Origin: Romeriopsis sp046049545
GTDB lineage: Bacteria; Cyanobacteriota; Cyanobacteriia; Leptolyngbyales; Leptolyngbyaceae
Direction: 5' to 3'
Length of the DNA stretch: 64,000 nucleotides
NCBI GenBank assembly: GCA_046049545.1
Contig: JBJORF010000001.1
Span: forward strand, 78,943 to 142,942
Every line of letters begins with the position of its first letter. Within the stretch, counting starts at the first letter, position 1. The notes beneath the pieces were generated by a model. The model was not told the origin of the DNA. It searched no databases and saw only the letters and a list, made by a program, of their open reading frames with translations. Below are positions 26,691 to 34,606 of this stretch, piece by piece. Made by a program: the position numbers and the translations under genes.

Positions 26691-27077
26691 GTGCGTAAAG
26701 GTGTCTTTGCTGCTTTGTTGGTGACTGTTGGGATTACTGTAGCCCCATCAAAGATTTTTGCAGCAGAACCAGCTTATTTACTTTTTGGTGAAGGCGGTTC
26801 TGTATTTCTTGGATGTGCTAACTGTGGAGAGTACGAGAGTGATTCGTTGAATAATGATTATGGGACTTATGGAAGTCCTTACAATTCCATGAGTGTCCGG
26901 AATAGTTATGGAATTTATGGGAGCCGTTATTCTGACGTAAGTGCTTGCAATCCAAATGCGAATAACCCTCCCTTCCTTGCTGACAGCAATGGGAATTTTA
27001 TCGGTTTCGTGACAGTTAACCGTCGGTTTAGAAATAATATTGCAGTGCATCCACGTTTATTACGTGCATGTCAGTAG
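26691..27077 (+). CDS. Small exported protein, function unknown
   Basis: This 128-residue protein has a GTG start (26691) preceded by AGGGG. The opening MRKGVFAALLVTVGITVAPS then KIFAAEP is a clear Sec signal peptide with probable cleavage after an Ala-x-Ala-like site. The mature part has three Cys (FLGCANCGEYES and SACNPNANN, with one more at the extreme C-terminus) and short Tyr/Ser/Gly-rich, partly repeated segments (NDYGTYGSPYN / NSYGIYGSRYS). Base composition is distinctly more A/T-rich than truB next door. No family was recognised. Confidence 0.6.
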   Translation: MRKGVFAALLVTVGITVAPSKIFAAEPAYLLFGEGGSVFLGCANCGEYESDSLNNDYGTYGSPYNSMSVRNSYGIYGSRYSDVSACNPNANNPPFLADSNGNFIGFVTVNRRFRNNIAVHPRLLRACQ

Positions 27078-27137
27078 ATAGCGAGTCTGAAAGGTGCGTT
27101 GGCTCTAGGGTCAGCGCATCAATTCTAATCTTTTCGG

Positions 27138-27293
27138 TTATATCATCGTTGCGATCAAGGTTGCCATTAAATCGGCTAAATCCATGGGGACGCGATAGAG
27201 ATTACTGTCTTGGTTGATTTGTTTGGTTTGCCGATCGTAGCTCCCGAATTTCCAGTTCCGTCGTAGGATGCGTTGTTCCGAAGGGCGGTGCAT
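27138..27293 (-). pseudogene. C-terminal remnant of a cyanobacterial hypothetical protein
   Basis: A 51-codon frame begins MHRPSEQRILRRNWKFGSYD and ends in LYRVPMDLADLMATLIATMI. The second part resembles the C-terminus (W-x-FG-x-x-D-R ... LYRVP-x-DLEDL) of a ~200-residue cyanobacterial family I remember. The N-terminal remnant of the same family seems to lie 500 bp away at 27631-27792 on the same strand. It starts eight bases after the stop of the 68-codon gene upstream. It could instead be a short independent gene. Confidence 0.5.
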
Positions 27294-27301
27294 CGACCTA
27301 A

Positions 27302-27508
27302 TTATTGCCCTCGTCCCGGTTTACAATCCGCAAACCCCAAGGCTTCTGTATCCAAAAAACTTGCGATCGCCATCTCCACCACCCGCTCGATCGGATACTC
27401 AATTTCCGTCGCCCGATCGAGCAAAGCGATCCTGATCCGCTCTGGCAATCGATCGAGGATTGCCTGGGCATCGGGAGTGGAAAGCTGCTCCAGCGTGGTA
27501 ATTTGCAT
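27302..27508 (-). CDS. Small hypothetical protein (68 aa)
   Basis: This 68-residue protein begins MQITTLEQLSTPDAQAILDR. It contains PERIRIALLDRATEIEYPIE and ends with LGFADCKPGRGQ. Composition is helical and acidic-basic balanced, like small DNA-binding or antitoxin-like proteins, but no known fold was recognised. The ATG at 27508 follows the stop of a 36-codon frame by only three bases, and its stop is eight bases before the next short frame, giving an operon-like string of tiny ORFs. It appears intact despite the decayed surroundings. Confidence 0.5.
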   Translation of the reverse strand: MQITTLEQLSTPDAQAILDRLPERIRIALLDRATEIEYPIERVVEMAIASFLDTEALGFADCKPGRGQ

Positions 27509-27511
27509 AAA

Positions 27512-27622
27512 TTACTTCTCCATCGGGATCAGGACGTTGTAAGGCGGTTCGGTAGCGCGCAACATGATCGCTCCTAACTCCAATAGAGCCTCTCCTCGCA
27601 ATGCACTTGTGTTGTTGGACAT
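27512..27622 (-). CDS. Possible 36-codon small ORF
   Basis: A short frame begins MSNNTSALRGEALLELGAIM and ends PPYNVLIPMEK. It could also start further upstream at one of several in-frame ATGs. Its stop is three bases from the start of the 68-residue gene, which suggests translational coupling. No family was recognised. No strong ribosome-binding site is seen before the ATG at 27622. Confidence 0.35.
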   Translation of the reverse strand: MSNNTSALRGEALLELGAIMLRATEPPYNVLIPMEK

Positions 27623-27630
27623 GGGCATCA

Positions 27631-27792
27631 TCAAAAAGGGCAGCATGAAAATTTTAGGGCAATGCATCGCCTTATTTCATTGTTCCTACCAATATCCCCA
27701 TCAAAAAGGAGGTCTTCGGTGTCGATCGCGAGTTCAAAATATTTGCTGAAGGTGTAGGATTGGCCGGGTTGCAGAATCGATCGGCGACGCAT
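27631..27792 (-). pseudogene. N-terminal remnant of a cyanobacterial hypothetical protein
   Basis: A perfect Shine-Dalgarno AGGAGG (complement at 27800-27805) precedes an ATG at 27792. The frame begins MRRRSILQPGQSYTFSKYFE and continues LAIDTEDLL before degenerating (...RCIALKFSCCPF) to a stop at 27631. The first ~30 residues resemble the N-terminus (RSILxPGQSYTFxxYFEL) of a ~200-residue cyanobacterial family of unknown function. The expected middle of that protein is absent, and other small ORFs occupy its place. Promoter and start signals therefore look intact while the body is lost. Confidence 0.55.
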
Positions 27793-27803
27793 GACAAAAC
27801 CTC

Positions 27804-29123
27804 CTAGGGATACTTCAAATTATTGACGATCGCGTCTGGCCCCAAAATGCTGATGTAGGGGGTTTGTAGGTGATTTTTCGCGGCGGTTTGAATTTGGGTG
27901 GGGGTGAGGGCGGCGATTTGCTCGGGGAAGCTGGCATCGAAGCCTAAACCTAATCCCACGGATTCATACCAGCCAAAGGCTTGGGCGATCTGGGCGTTGG
28001 TTTGTTTGCCGAGGGCGTATTGGCCGAGGAATTTGTTTTTGGCGTTTTGGACTTCGGTGTCGCTGAGGGGATTTTGCACGAGCCGATCGATTTCGGTGTG
28101 CAGTCCGTCCAGTGCCGTTTGGGTGTTGTCCGGGGCGGTGCCCATGTAGGCGACGAATTGGGCGGGGTCGAGGTGGGTGGGATAGAAGGCGGAAACTTCG
28201 TAGGCGAGGCCGCGTTTTTCGCGCAGTTCGACAAATAATCGGCTAGAAAGACCGCTGCCGAGATAGGTGTTGAGCAATTTCAAGGCGACGTAATCGGTGG
28301 CGGCGGTGGTATCGATCGTGCCATCGGCATTCATCCCCGTGGGGACGGCGGGGGCGAGATAGCCGAGCATGACGATCGACTGCTGGGTTTCCTGGGCGAT
28401 GATTTTGCGATTCGGCTGGGTGGCGGGTGCGGCGGGGTTGGGGCTGGTCGCATCGGTCGAAACTTGCCAATCGCCTAAAACGGTTTCGACTAATGCCGCC
28501 GCGCTGGGGCCGTCGATCCGTCCGGCAATGCTGATCACCAGGCGATCGGGCCGGAAAAACTGCTGATGATACTGAACCAGATCGTCGCGGGTTAATTCGG
28601 CGACGGTGGCTTCTGAACCCAGGGTTGACAGCGCGTAGGGGTGTTCGCCATACATGATTTGGCGCAGGTGTTCGAGGGCGACGTTGAAGGGTTGTTCGCG
28701 GCGCGATCGAATCGATTGCAGAGTCAGTCGCTTTTCCAGCTCGATTTCCGACTCCGGAAAAGTCGGATGGCGCATGACTTCCCCGGCGAGCTTGAAGATC
28801 GCGGGAAAATCCTGGGAGACGGTTTTGACGTTAATCAGAAAATAGTCGGCGGCGGCATCGGTGCCGAGGCTGGCCCCCACGGATTCCACTTGCGCCGCGA
28901 TTTCCAGGGATGAGTATTGGGCCGAACCTTTGGTTAAAACTGAAGCGACGAGATTCGATAAACCTGCTTGCGGCGCGGCATCCCAACGGCTTCCAGCCTT
29001 CAGGAACATGCGGGCGGAAATAATATCAGCGGCGGGATTCTCCGTGACTAGAAGCGTAATTCCGTTGGCCAAATGCTGACGGTAGACCTGCCGATTCCTT
29101 GTCAAAACCAATGATGCTGTCAC
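27804..29123 (-). CDS. M16 (insulinase/pitrilysin) family protein without the zinc motif
   Basis: This 439-residue protein has the two-domain M16 fold, the family of mitochondrial processing peptidase subunits and PqqL-type proteases. Active members carry HxxEH about 60 residues from the N-terminus; here the corresponding stretch reads AGLSNLVASVLTKGSAQYSS with no His or Glu. It is therefore likely the non-catalytic partner of a heterodimer, like the alpha subunit of MPP. The substrate-side motif RGLAYEVSAFY in the second half, typical of the family, is kept. No secretion signal is evident. The catalytic partner gene, expected next to it in many genomes, is not in the window. Confidence 0.87.
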   Translation of the reverse strand: MTASLVLTRNRQVYRQHLANGITLLVTENPAADIISARMFLKAGSRWDAAPQAGLSNLVASVLTKGSAQYSSLEIAAQVESVGASLGTDAAADYFLINVKTVSQDFPAIFKLAGEVMRHPTFPESEIELEKRLTLQSIRSRREQPFNVALEHLRQIMYGEHPYALSTLGSEATVAELTRDDLVQYHQQFFRPDRLVISIAGRIDGPSAAALVETVLGDWQVSTDATSPNPAAPATQPNRKIIAQETQQSIVMLGYLAPAVPTGMNADGTIDTTAATDYVALKLLNTYLGSGLSSRLFVELREKRGLAYEVSAFYPTHLDPAQFVAYMGTAPDNTQTALDGLHTEIDRLVQNPLSDTEVQNAKNKFLGQYALGKQTNAQIAQAFGWYESVGLGLGFDASFPEQIAALTPTQIQTAAKNHLQTPYISILGPDAIVNNLKYP

Positions 29124-29255
29124 CGTTGCCTCTGTGTTTCACTTAACCATTCTTCACCATTGTAGGCGCGGTTGGGACGAGGTGGGCGAATCTGGGGGCG
29201 CGTCGGGAGATTGGGGGCGCGGAAAACGCAATGCCATCCATGGAGTGATCCGTAG

Positions 29256-29274
29256 GGGCGTGCATCCCACGCCC
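29256..29274. repeat. Palindromic intergenic repeat (GGGCGTG/CACGCCC)
   Basis: A perfect 7-bp stem GGGCGTG / CACGCCC encloses a CATCC loop, inside a longer GTAGGGGCG..CCCACGCCC context typical of REP-like palindromes scattered in cyanobacterial genomes. It starts one base beyond the stop of the gene ending at 29276 and could act as its terminator. Confidence 0.65.
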
Positions 29275-29275
29275 A

Positions 29276-29590
29276 CTAATCACGATCGTCCAACAGTTCG
29301 AGATTGTCCAGGCGGATTTCCAATTGTGTATCGCTAGGCTGATCTAAGTCGTCGGGTGGATTCAGCGTGCTCTCTAGGGCGAAGCGTTTGGCGAGCCGAT
29401 CGTATACCCCCGCCCCAATGAACCGAGGATACTTGTAGCCGCGACTGTAGACCCACACCAGCTCCCCCTTTTCGAGAATCTGCACTTCATCAAACCAGCC
29501 ACATTTCGCTTGGAGGGGTTTGGCCGCTTCCAGGGCATCGACCCAGCGATCGTAATCCTGTTGAAAGCGTTTGGCACGAACGGTGAACAT
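29276..29590 (-). CDS. Conserved hypothetical protein (104 aa)
   Basis: This 104-residue soluble protein begins MFTVRAKRFQQDYDRWVDAL and has the central motif KGELVWVYSRGYKYPRFIGA, followed by an acidic C-terminal half (PPDDLDQPSDTQLEIRLDNL). It looks like a small conserved cyanobacterial protein of unknown function. No signal peptide or membrane segment. The ATG at 29590 is divergent from desB, with about 137 bp between the starts. A palindromic repeat lies just past its stop. Confidence 0.6.
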   Translation of the reverse strand: MFTVRAKRFQQDYDRWVDALEAAKPLQAKCGWFDEVQILEKGELVWVYSRGYKYPRFIGAGVYDRLAKRFALESTLNPPDDLDQPSDTQLEIRLDNLELLDDRD

Positions 29591-29726
29591 GATGTTTAGA
29601 GGGGGCGATAAGGAATCGGAGCGATCCGGAAGATTTCTGCATAATTTTACCGAATCTCGCAGCGACCGATCCGGGCGACCCCTGAGACAGGGTAAGATAG
29701 CGAAGTTGTCCGAATTGTAAAGAAAT

Positions 29727-30812
29727 TTGAACGTGCAAACTCAAACCGTTTCTTCCGGCGATCCGCACAATGCGGGTTCGTCTATTCGCACGCGTCAGGA
29801 TCTGCCCTTTACCCTCGCTGATGTGCGGGCGGCAATCCCTGACTATTGCTTCAAACCGAATACTGCTCGTTCTCTGGCCTATGCGGCATGGGATATCGGG
29901 GTGGTGACGGGGCTATTTTTCTTAGCTGCAACGATCGATCAGTGGTGGTTCTATCCGATTTACTGGTTTGCGCAGAGCACGATGTTCTGGGCGTTGTTTG
30001 TGGTGGGTCATGACTGCGGTCATGGGTCTTTTTCCAAGCATAAGTGGCTGAATAATCTCGTGGGTCACATCACCCACAGTTTCATTTTGGTGCCGTTCCA
30101 CGGTTGGCGGATCAGCCACCGGACGCACCATGCGAACACGGGCAATATCGAAACCGATGAGAGCTGGTATCCGATCGTCGAGAGCCGCTACCGTCAGATG
30201 AATGGGATCGAAAAGGGGGTGCGGTACTACGCGAACCTCTTGGCCTATCCGATTTATCTGTTCCGCCGATCGCCGGGTAAGCAAGGGTCGCACTTTGATC
30301 CGAAGAGTCCTCTGTTCAAACCGTCGGAGCGCAATGATATCGTCACCAGTACAACTTGCTGGATTGCGATGATTGCGATGCTTGTGGTGGCGAGTTTGAC
30401 CTTTGGGTTAATGCCTGTTGTGAAGCTCTATTTGGTGCCTTATATCGGGTTTGTGATTTGGTTGGATTTGGTGACGTTCCTGCACCATACGGAAGACGAT
30501 ATTCCTTGGTACCGGGGTGATGATTGGTATTTCCTGAAGGGTGCGCTTTCGACCATCGATCGCGACTATGGCTTCATCAACTGGATTCACCATGACATTG
30601 GCACCCACGTTGCCCACCATATTTTCTCAAACATGCCGCATTACTATCTCAAGGATGCGACAGAAGCGGTGAAACCGTTGTTGGGTAAGCATTATCGGAA
30701 GTCGAATGTGCCGATTTGGAAGGCCTTTGCTAAGTCCTATAAGGCTTGTCACTTTATTGCGGATGAAGGGTCGGGAATTTATTACCAGCCTGCGGAAGCG
30801 TTGAAGAATTAG
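29727..30812 (+). CDS. desB: Omega-3 acyl-lipid desaturase
   Basis: DesB inserts the omega-3 (delta-15) double bond into membrane-lipid fatty acids using ferredoxin and O2, and is cold-related in cyanobacteria. The 361-residue membrane protein has the three iron-binding His boxes: HDCGHG (about 95-100), HRTHH (about 131-135) and HVAHH (near 300). The surroundings WRISHRTHHANTGNI, DLVTFLHHTEDDIPWYRGDD and YGFINWIHHDIG closely follow Synechocystis DesB as I remember it, and differ from DesA. The start is a TTG at 29727 or a GTG two codons later; no ATG is available upstream of the conserved part. A strong terminator follows. Confidence 0.93.
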   Translation: MNVQTQTVSSGDPHNAGSSIRTRQDLPFTLADVRAAIPDYCFKPNTARSLAYAAWDIGVVTGLFFLAATIDQWWFYPIYWFAQSTMFWALFVVGHDCGHGSFSKHKWLNNLVGHITHSFILVPFHGWRISHRTHHANTGNIETDESWYPIVESRYRQMNGIEKGVRYYANLLAYPIYLFRRSPGKQGSHFDPKSPLFKPSERNDIVTSTTCWIAMIAMLVVASLTFGLMPVVKLYLVPYIGFVIWLDLVTFLHHTEDDIPWYRGDDWYFLKGALSTIDRDYGFINWIHHDIGTHVAHHIFSNMPHYYLKDATEAVKPLLGKHYRKSNVPIWKAFAKSYKACHFIADEGSGIYYQPAEALKN

Positions 30813-30842
30813 GGGTTTTCGCAATTCATTTTTAGACTTTGC

Positions 30843-30868
30843 GGGCATCCGATCGGGTGCCCTTTTTT
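30843..30868 (+). terminator. Rho-independent terminator of desB
   Basis: An 8-bp stem GGGCATCC / GGGTGCCC (one T-G pair) with a GATC loop is followed directly by TTTTTT. It lies 31 bp after the desB stop. Confidence 0.9.
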
Positions 30869-30903
30869 GTACGATCGCAGGGTCGAATTCTGGGAATGAA
30901 CTT

Positions 30904-31359
30904 ATGCTGCCTGACCAACCTTTACCGAAAATTCTGTTTCATTTGGCATTTCCGATCGGGAATGTGCCGGAAGCGAAGGCATTTTATATCGACGGATTGG
31001 GTTGCACAGCGGGGCGCGAAAGTGCCCAGGCGATTATTTTGAATTTGGCGGGAACGCAGTTGGTGGGCCATGTCACCCAGGAATTGCGCAAACCCCAAAG
31101 GGGCATTTATCCCCGGCATTTTGGTTTAGTGTTTGGCGATCGCGCGGATTATCAGGCATTGCACGATCGGGCTGTGGAACAGGATTTGACCTTTTATCAA
31201 GCCGATCGGGTGCGCTTTCCAGATACGCCGCTTGAACATCACACCTTTTTCCTTGAAGATCCGTTCGACAATCTGCTGGAATTTAAGCATTACAGCAATC
31301 CTGATGCAGTTTTCGGGGCGCGCGATCAGACTCAGATCGGCGACACTCGATCAGCTTAA
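30904..31359 (+). CDS. VOC (glyoxalase/bleomycin-resistance fold) family protein
   Basis: This 151-residue protein has the vicinal oxygen chelate fold. It opens with LFHLAFPIGNVPEAKAFYID (metal-ligand His in LFHLAF) and ends with HHTFFLEDPFDNLLEFKHYS, holding the second His and the Glu ligand typical of the superfamily. Family members are lyases, dioxygenases or binding proteins; this one resembles small glyoxalase-like proteins, and the substrate is unknown. The start is the ATG at 30904. It overlaps the end of the convergently read zinc-ribbon membrane gene by four bases. Confidence 0.85.
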   Translation: MLPDQPLPKILFHLAFPIGNVPEAKAFYIDGLGCTAGRESAQAIILNLAGTQLVGHVTQELRKPQRGIYPRHFGLVFGDRADYQALHDRAVEQDLTFYQADRVRFPDTPLEHHTFFLEDPFDNLLEFKHYSNPDAVFGARDQTQIGDTRSA

Positions 31360-31850
31360 CTCGTGAACAAATTATCCCAACGATCGCGCAGTTGGAGATA
31401 CCAGCGCCATTGGTAATGCTCGGCGAGCAGTCCGCCGCTAATGGTGCCGTGAATCAGGGTCACAAGGCCCAACCATGTTTGCGGGAACCAAGCGCCCTGA
31501 CTGCCATCGAGCGGTGGAAAGACCTGCGACGGCAGCCAAACCAGTAACGGTGGCAGGAGGCCGATCACCCCCGCCCCAACCCATACCAATACCGTGAGGT
31601 CTTGTTCATTCACGGGGCCGTTCGCGGCGCTGGCTGATCGCCAGCGTTGCCCATTCCACCGCCAATTGCGAGGTGGAAAGATGTCTTCCGTGCGCAGGAT
31701 TTGCTCGGTGAGATTAGCGCTAAAGATGTGGCGGCAAGCATCGCAGCCGTAGGCATCCAGCAATGTCATTGGTGCGATCGTTCCCCGCCCGCACACCGGA
31801 CAGGGATAGGATTGTTCGTAGTTGAGCGATCGATCGATGCGGTGATTCAC
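31356..31850 (-). CDS. Zinc-ribbon membrane protein, function unknown
   Basis: This 164-residue protein has an N-terminal zinc ribbon (YPCPVCGRGTIAP and a second CDACRH pair about 20 residues on). A W-rich region (PPRNWRWNGQRWRS) follows, then two membrane helices (LTVLVWVGAGVIGLLPPLLVWL and a second starting WLGLVTLIHGTISGG). I chose the GTG at 31850 because it lies four bases after the stop of the lipoprotein gene upstream, as in tight operons; an upstream start inside that gene is possible. Function unknown. It is the last of four same-strand genes that look like an envelope-related cluster (34606 to 31356). Confidence 0.65.
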   Translation of the reverse strand: MNHRIDRSLNYEQSYPCPVCGRGTIAPMTLLDAYGCDACRHIFSANLTEQILRTEDIFPPRNWRWNGQRWRSASAANGPVNEQDLTVLVWVGAGVIGLLPPLLVWLPSQVFPPLDGSQGAWFPQTWLGLVTLIHGTISGGLLAEHYQWRWYLQLRDRWDNLFTS

Positions 31851-31854
31851 AGCG

Positions 31855-32742
31855 TTAGCGCGCGCCCACGGATTTGGTGACAGTGACACCATTTTGTTCT
31901 AGCACGACCGTTGGTTCCCCGGTGCGAGAAACCTGGATTGATTTAACGCGGACATCCCCGATCGTATCGCCGGCTTCGACGTAGCGGGCCGAGGAATTTG
32001 GGGCTTGGGCGATGACCATGGTGCCGCCACTGGTTTGCATCACCCCCGTAATGGCGATCGCTTCGGCTTGTGGTGCGCTCCGGGATAGCGGAGCGGCGAT
32101 AGATTGAGGCATTGCGACATTCGGCACGGCGATCACCGGAGGGCGAACGCTGGGAGCCGGGGGACGCGGTTGGGCGATCGGCACAACCACAGGTGCGGCG
32201 GGTATGGCGGCGATCGTCCGAGGCTGCGGGAATGCCGGAATGTTCAGATTCCGCTGAAGCGGCTGCGGACGTTGGGCATTAGCGTTGGGGCGGGCGATCG
32301 ACTGGGCGCGAGTCCGTTGGGCCGTGGCATTCCCGGGTTTTGTGGGGGACTTTGCCGCCGCGTCAGGCTTGGCAGCGATTCTCGTCGGGATAATGGCGAA
32401 GCGCATCGATTCCGTCGATGCGAATGGATCGCCTTGCTTCGGCTGGGACTGGGCTTTGGCGCCGACGGCTTTGGGGTCACTGGCGGGGGTCAGGCCCGCG
32501 ATCGGTAAGGTCGGCATCTGAGCACTGGCGATCGGCGGAATCCCTGGCACTGGGAGATTGTTGCTGTTCGTGGTGCCCGCCGCGATGCTAGCGTTTGTGG
32601 CATTGGGGACGGGATTGCTGGCGGTGCTAGGGCTGGTTTTTGCCTGGGGACCACAGCCGCTAATCAAGGCGATCGCGCCGAGGGCGATGGTGCTAGCGGT
32701 CAGCCACGATCGGTTGTTTGAAGAAATCATTGAGCTATGCAT
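31855..32742 (-). CDS. Pro/Ala-rich lipoprotein with PilP-like C-terminus
   Basis: This 295-residue protein has a lipoprotein signal with a LISGC lipobox, Cys about 30 residues from the ATG at 32742. A GAGG ribosome-binding site precedes that start. A long low-complexity Pro/Ala/Ser linker (about 35-230) follows. The last ~65 residues form a compact domain: ITGVMQTSGGTMVIAQAPNS, then RYVEAGDTIGDVRVKSIQV and VVLEQNGVTVTK. This is reminiscent of PilP/GspC-type periplasmic domains of type IV pilus and secretion machines. That resemblance is by eye only. It would be anchored in a membrane facing the periplasm. It is tightly followed by the zinc-ribbon membrane gene. Confidence 0.6.
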   Translation of the reverse strand: MHSSMISSNNRSWLTASTIALGAIALISGCGPQAKTSPSTASNPVPNATNASIAAGTTNSNNLPVPGIPPIASAQMPTLPIAGLTPASDPKAVGAKAQSQPKQGDPFASTESMRFAIIPTRIAAKPDAAAKSPTKPGNATAQRTRAQSIARPNANAQRPQPLQRNLNIPAFPQPRTIAAIPAAPVVVPIAQPRPPAPSVRPPVIAVPNVAMPQSIAAPLSRSAPQAEAIAITGVMQTSGGTMVIAQAPNSSARYVEAGDTIGDVRVKSIQVSRTGEPTVVLEQNGVTVTKSVGAR

Positions 32743-32885
32743 TATCAAAAGCCTCATCAGCGACACAAATCACATCACAGCGAACATCACGCAGTTCCTA
32801 CGATAACGCCTCGGATCCAGAATGGCGCAGTCGGTTGGCGAAATGATCCGGAGCAGCCAATTCGGAGGGCTAAATCACGGCTAAG

Positions 32886-32936
32886 GCTGAATCATCACTA
32901 AAGCTGAATCATCACTAAAGCTAAATCACGACTAAA
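32886..32936. repeat. 17-bp tandem repeat across the DUF1517 stop codon
   Basis: Unit GCTGAATCATCACTAAA occurs at 32886-32902 and 32903-32919. A diverged third copy (GCTAAATCACGACTAAA, 32920-32936) contains the stop codon and last codons of the DUF1517 gene, and a fourth diverged piece (GGCTAAATCACGGCTAAG) starts near 32868. The repeat therefore seems to have spread outwards from the 3' end of the gene. Confidence 0.8.
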
Positions 32937-34195
32937 TTTGTATATTCCGTCATCAGTTCATCGCGGCTCAAGCTATCCGTAGCGGCCTGGGGCGACCAAA
33001 TCAATTCAAAGGTAAGCAGTTCCGCTGTAGTGAGCCGTGCGAACTGGTTGAGCGCGGCTTCAACCTCAGCGGCGGTGCGAATCTGGGTGAACAGCGGCCG
33101 ATCGTCGGTGCTGCCTAAACGCAGGGTGACGACGACATAAGCTGCTGGATCCGCATTTTCTTCTAGGGCGATCGGTTGTTGTCTCAGGCCCAGACTGTCT
33201 CGTGTCAGTGTTTCGGTGCTGAGCTGGTCGCGGTCTTCCATCGAGCCTTGGGTAAAGTGGCTTTCGGCTTGCTGGCGATCGGTGAAGGTTTGCGAACTGC
33301 CCTGGGCGTGGCTCCAATATTCCGTCAGGCGGAGCAGATCCAGGACTACGGCTTGGAGCTGTTCTTTAAGCTGCTCGGGCGTGGTGATGTCCATCCCTTC
33401 GACGATCGCGCTGAGCTGCTGCTGAATCGGTGAATTAGCCAGCAGGGCCAACTGCAACTCACTGACGGTCACGATGTCGTTGTTGCGTTCCTCGGCACTG
33501 CCCGCCGCCGCTGGCCCGACGGTTTTCTGATTCACTTTGTATAGCAGCAAGCCCCCGCCAATGACGATCGCGCCCCCCGGTAGCAAAATCCAAGCGGGAT
33601 TGGGTCCTGCTGCTGGCGGTGCGACTGTCGCTGAGGGAAGAGTAGGGGCAGTGGGATTTTCGATCGAAGCATTGGGATTAATCGCACTGGGATCCGTCAC
33701 ATTGGGTTGCGGTGTTGCCAGGGTCGGACTGCCGGAATTGGGACGGACATCGGGGAGATTGGGCTGGCGATCGAAATCCGATGGATTGGACGAATTCGGA
33801 CCGTAGTCGCCGGGGTAGCTGGGATAGCCGGAACTGGGATAGCGCGGATAACTGGGAACCGGAATCATCACGGGGCCACCACGATCCCAACTGGGTTGAT
33901 TCCAATCGGGTTGATTCCAGTCGTTCGATCGTTGCCGATCGGGGTAAGGTCGCGAACTCGGCTGCGATCGCTGAGGATAATTTGTGGCTGGCGAACTCGA
34001 TCGCGGCTGGCTTGAACTGGGTGGGTTGCTGCTCGGACGACTGGTGCTCGGACGACTGGTGCTCGGACGACTAAAAGACCCACCGCTACTGCGTCCGCCG
34101 CTACTTTTGGCTTGGGTGGTCGGGGCCGTGAATAGGCTCTGCCCAACGATCAGGCTGGTGCAGAGGAGAACCAAACGCGGAAAATTGGACAACAT
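32921..34195 (-). CDS. DUF1517 domain protein, probably exported or membrane-bound
   Basis: This 424-residue protein has an N-terminal signal (LVLLCTSLIVGQSLFTAP). A Ser/Pro/Arg/Gly-rich low-complexity region (about 30-200) follows, including three 15-nt copies coding STSRP/SNPP repeats at 34031-34075. A single membrane helix comes next (PAWILLPGGAIVIGGGLLLY, about 225). The C-terminal cytosol- or lumen-facing domain is of DUF1517 type (NNDIVTVSELQLALLANSPI to the end). DUF1517 proteins are conserved in cyanobacteria and plants with no firm function. The ATG at 34195 abuts the stop of the upstream zinc-ribbon gene (TAA immediately followed by ATG), so the pair is surely co-transcribed. Confidence 0.82.
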   Translation of the reverse strand: MLSNFPRLVLLCTSLIVGQSLFTAPTTQAKSSGGRSSGGSFSRPSTSRPSTSRPSSNPPSSSQPRSSSPATNYPQRSQPSSRPYPDRQRSNDWNQPDWNQPSWDRGGPVMIPVPSYPRYPSSGYPSYPGDYGPNSSNPSDFDRQPNLPDVRPNSGSPTLATPQPNVTDPSAINPNASIENPTAPTLPSATVAPPAAGPNPAWILLPGGAIVIGGGLLLYKVNQKTVGPAAAGSAEERNNDIVTVSELQLALLANSPIQQQLSAIVEGMDITTPEQLKEQLQAVVLDLLRLTEYWSHAQGSSQTFTDRQQAESHFTQGSMEDRDQLSTETLTRDSLGLRQQPIALEENADPAAYVVVTLRLGSTDDRPLFTQIRTAAEVEAALNQFARLTTAELLTFELIWSPQAATDSLSRDELMTEYTNLVVI

Positions 34196-34606
34196 TTATG
34201 ACGATTCCTGTTGCTCGACGGTGACAGCGGCAATATCAATCACGCCTTCTTCGGCGACGCGTTGAAAGTTGCGGTTGCGGATTTGGAGTTCGCTGGCGCA
34301 GTTGGAGCACGCGATCGTCTGGCCGTTGAACCCGCTCAATGCTTGCTGACAAACGGGGCAGTTCCCCTGCACAAGATTCTGGCGCATCCACCATTGCAAC
34401 CCGAACCAACCGATCGTCGGCACCGCGATCGTGAGTCCCAACAAGAAGATAAAGCTCCGCAGCAAAAAGCCACCCCCCACACTCAACACCCAAAAAATCA
34501 GCACCAGCCAAATCACCCGCCGCAATCCCGGGGAAAGATTCAGGGAAAGGAATGAAGAATTGAAGGCCGCGTCATTGCGGTCACGCTGAAAATCGTTGGG
34601 ATTCAT
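34196..34606 (-). CDS. Membrane protein with C-terminal zinc ribbon
   Basis: This 136-residue protein has two adjacent hydrophobic segments (VIWLVLIFWVLSVGGGFLL and SFIFLLGLTIAVPTIGWFGL). A zinc ribbon follows with pairs CPVC and CSNC about 19 residues apart, then an acidic tail ending EQQESS. A role as small regulatory or assembly factor with the DUF1517 protein is only inferred from the abutting genes. The start is the ATG at 34606. It is the first gene of the leftward cluster, so the promoter should lie in the 672-bp region to its right. Confidence 0.68.
   Translation of the reverse strand: MNPNDFQRDRNDAAFNSSFLSLNLSPGLRRVIWLVLIFWVLSVGGGFLLRSFIFLLGLTIAVPTIGWFGLQWWMRQNLVQGNCPVCQQALSGFNGQTIACSNCASELQIRNRNFQRVAEEGVIDIAAVTVEQQESS

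Noticed and set aside
26691..27077. Horizontally acquired gene because of its A/T-rich composition
   Set aside because: One short gene with a secretion signal can differ in composition by its amino-acid content alone; no flanking repeats or mobility genes.
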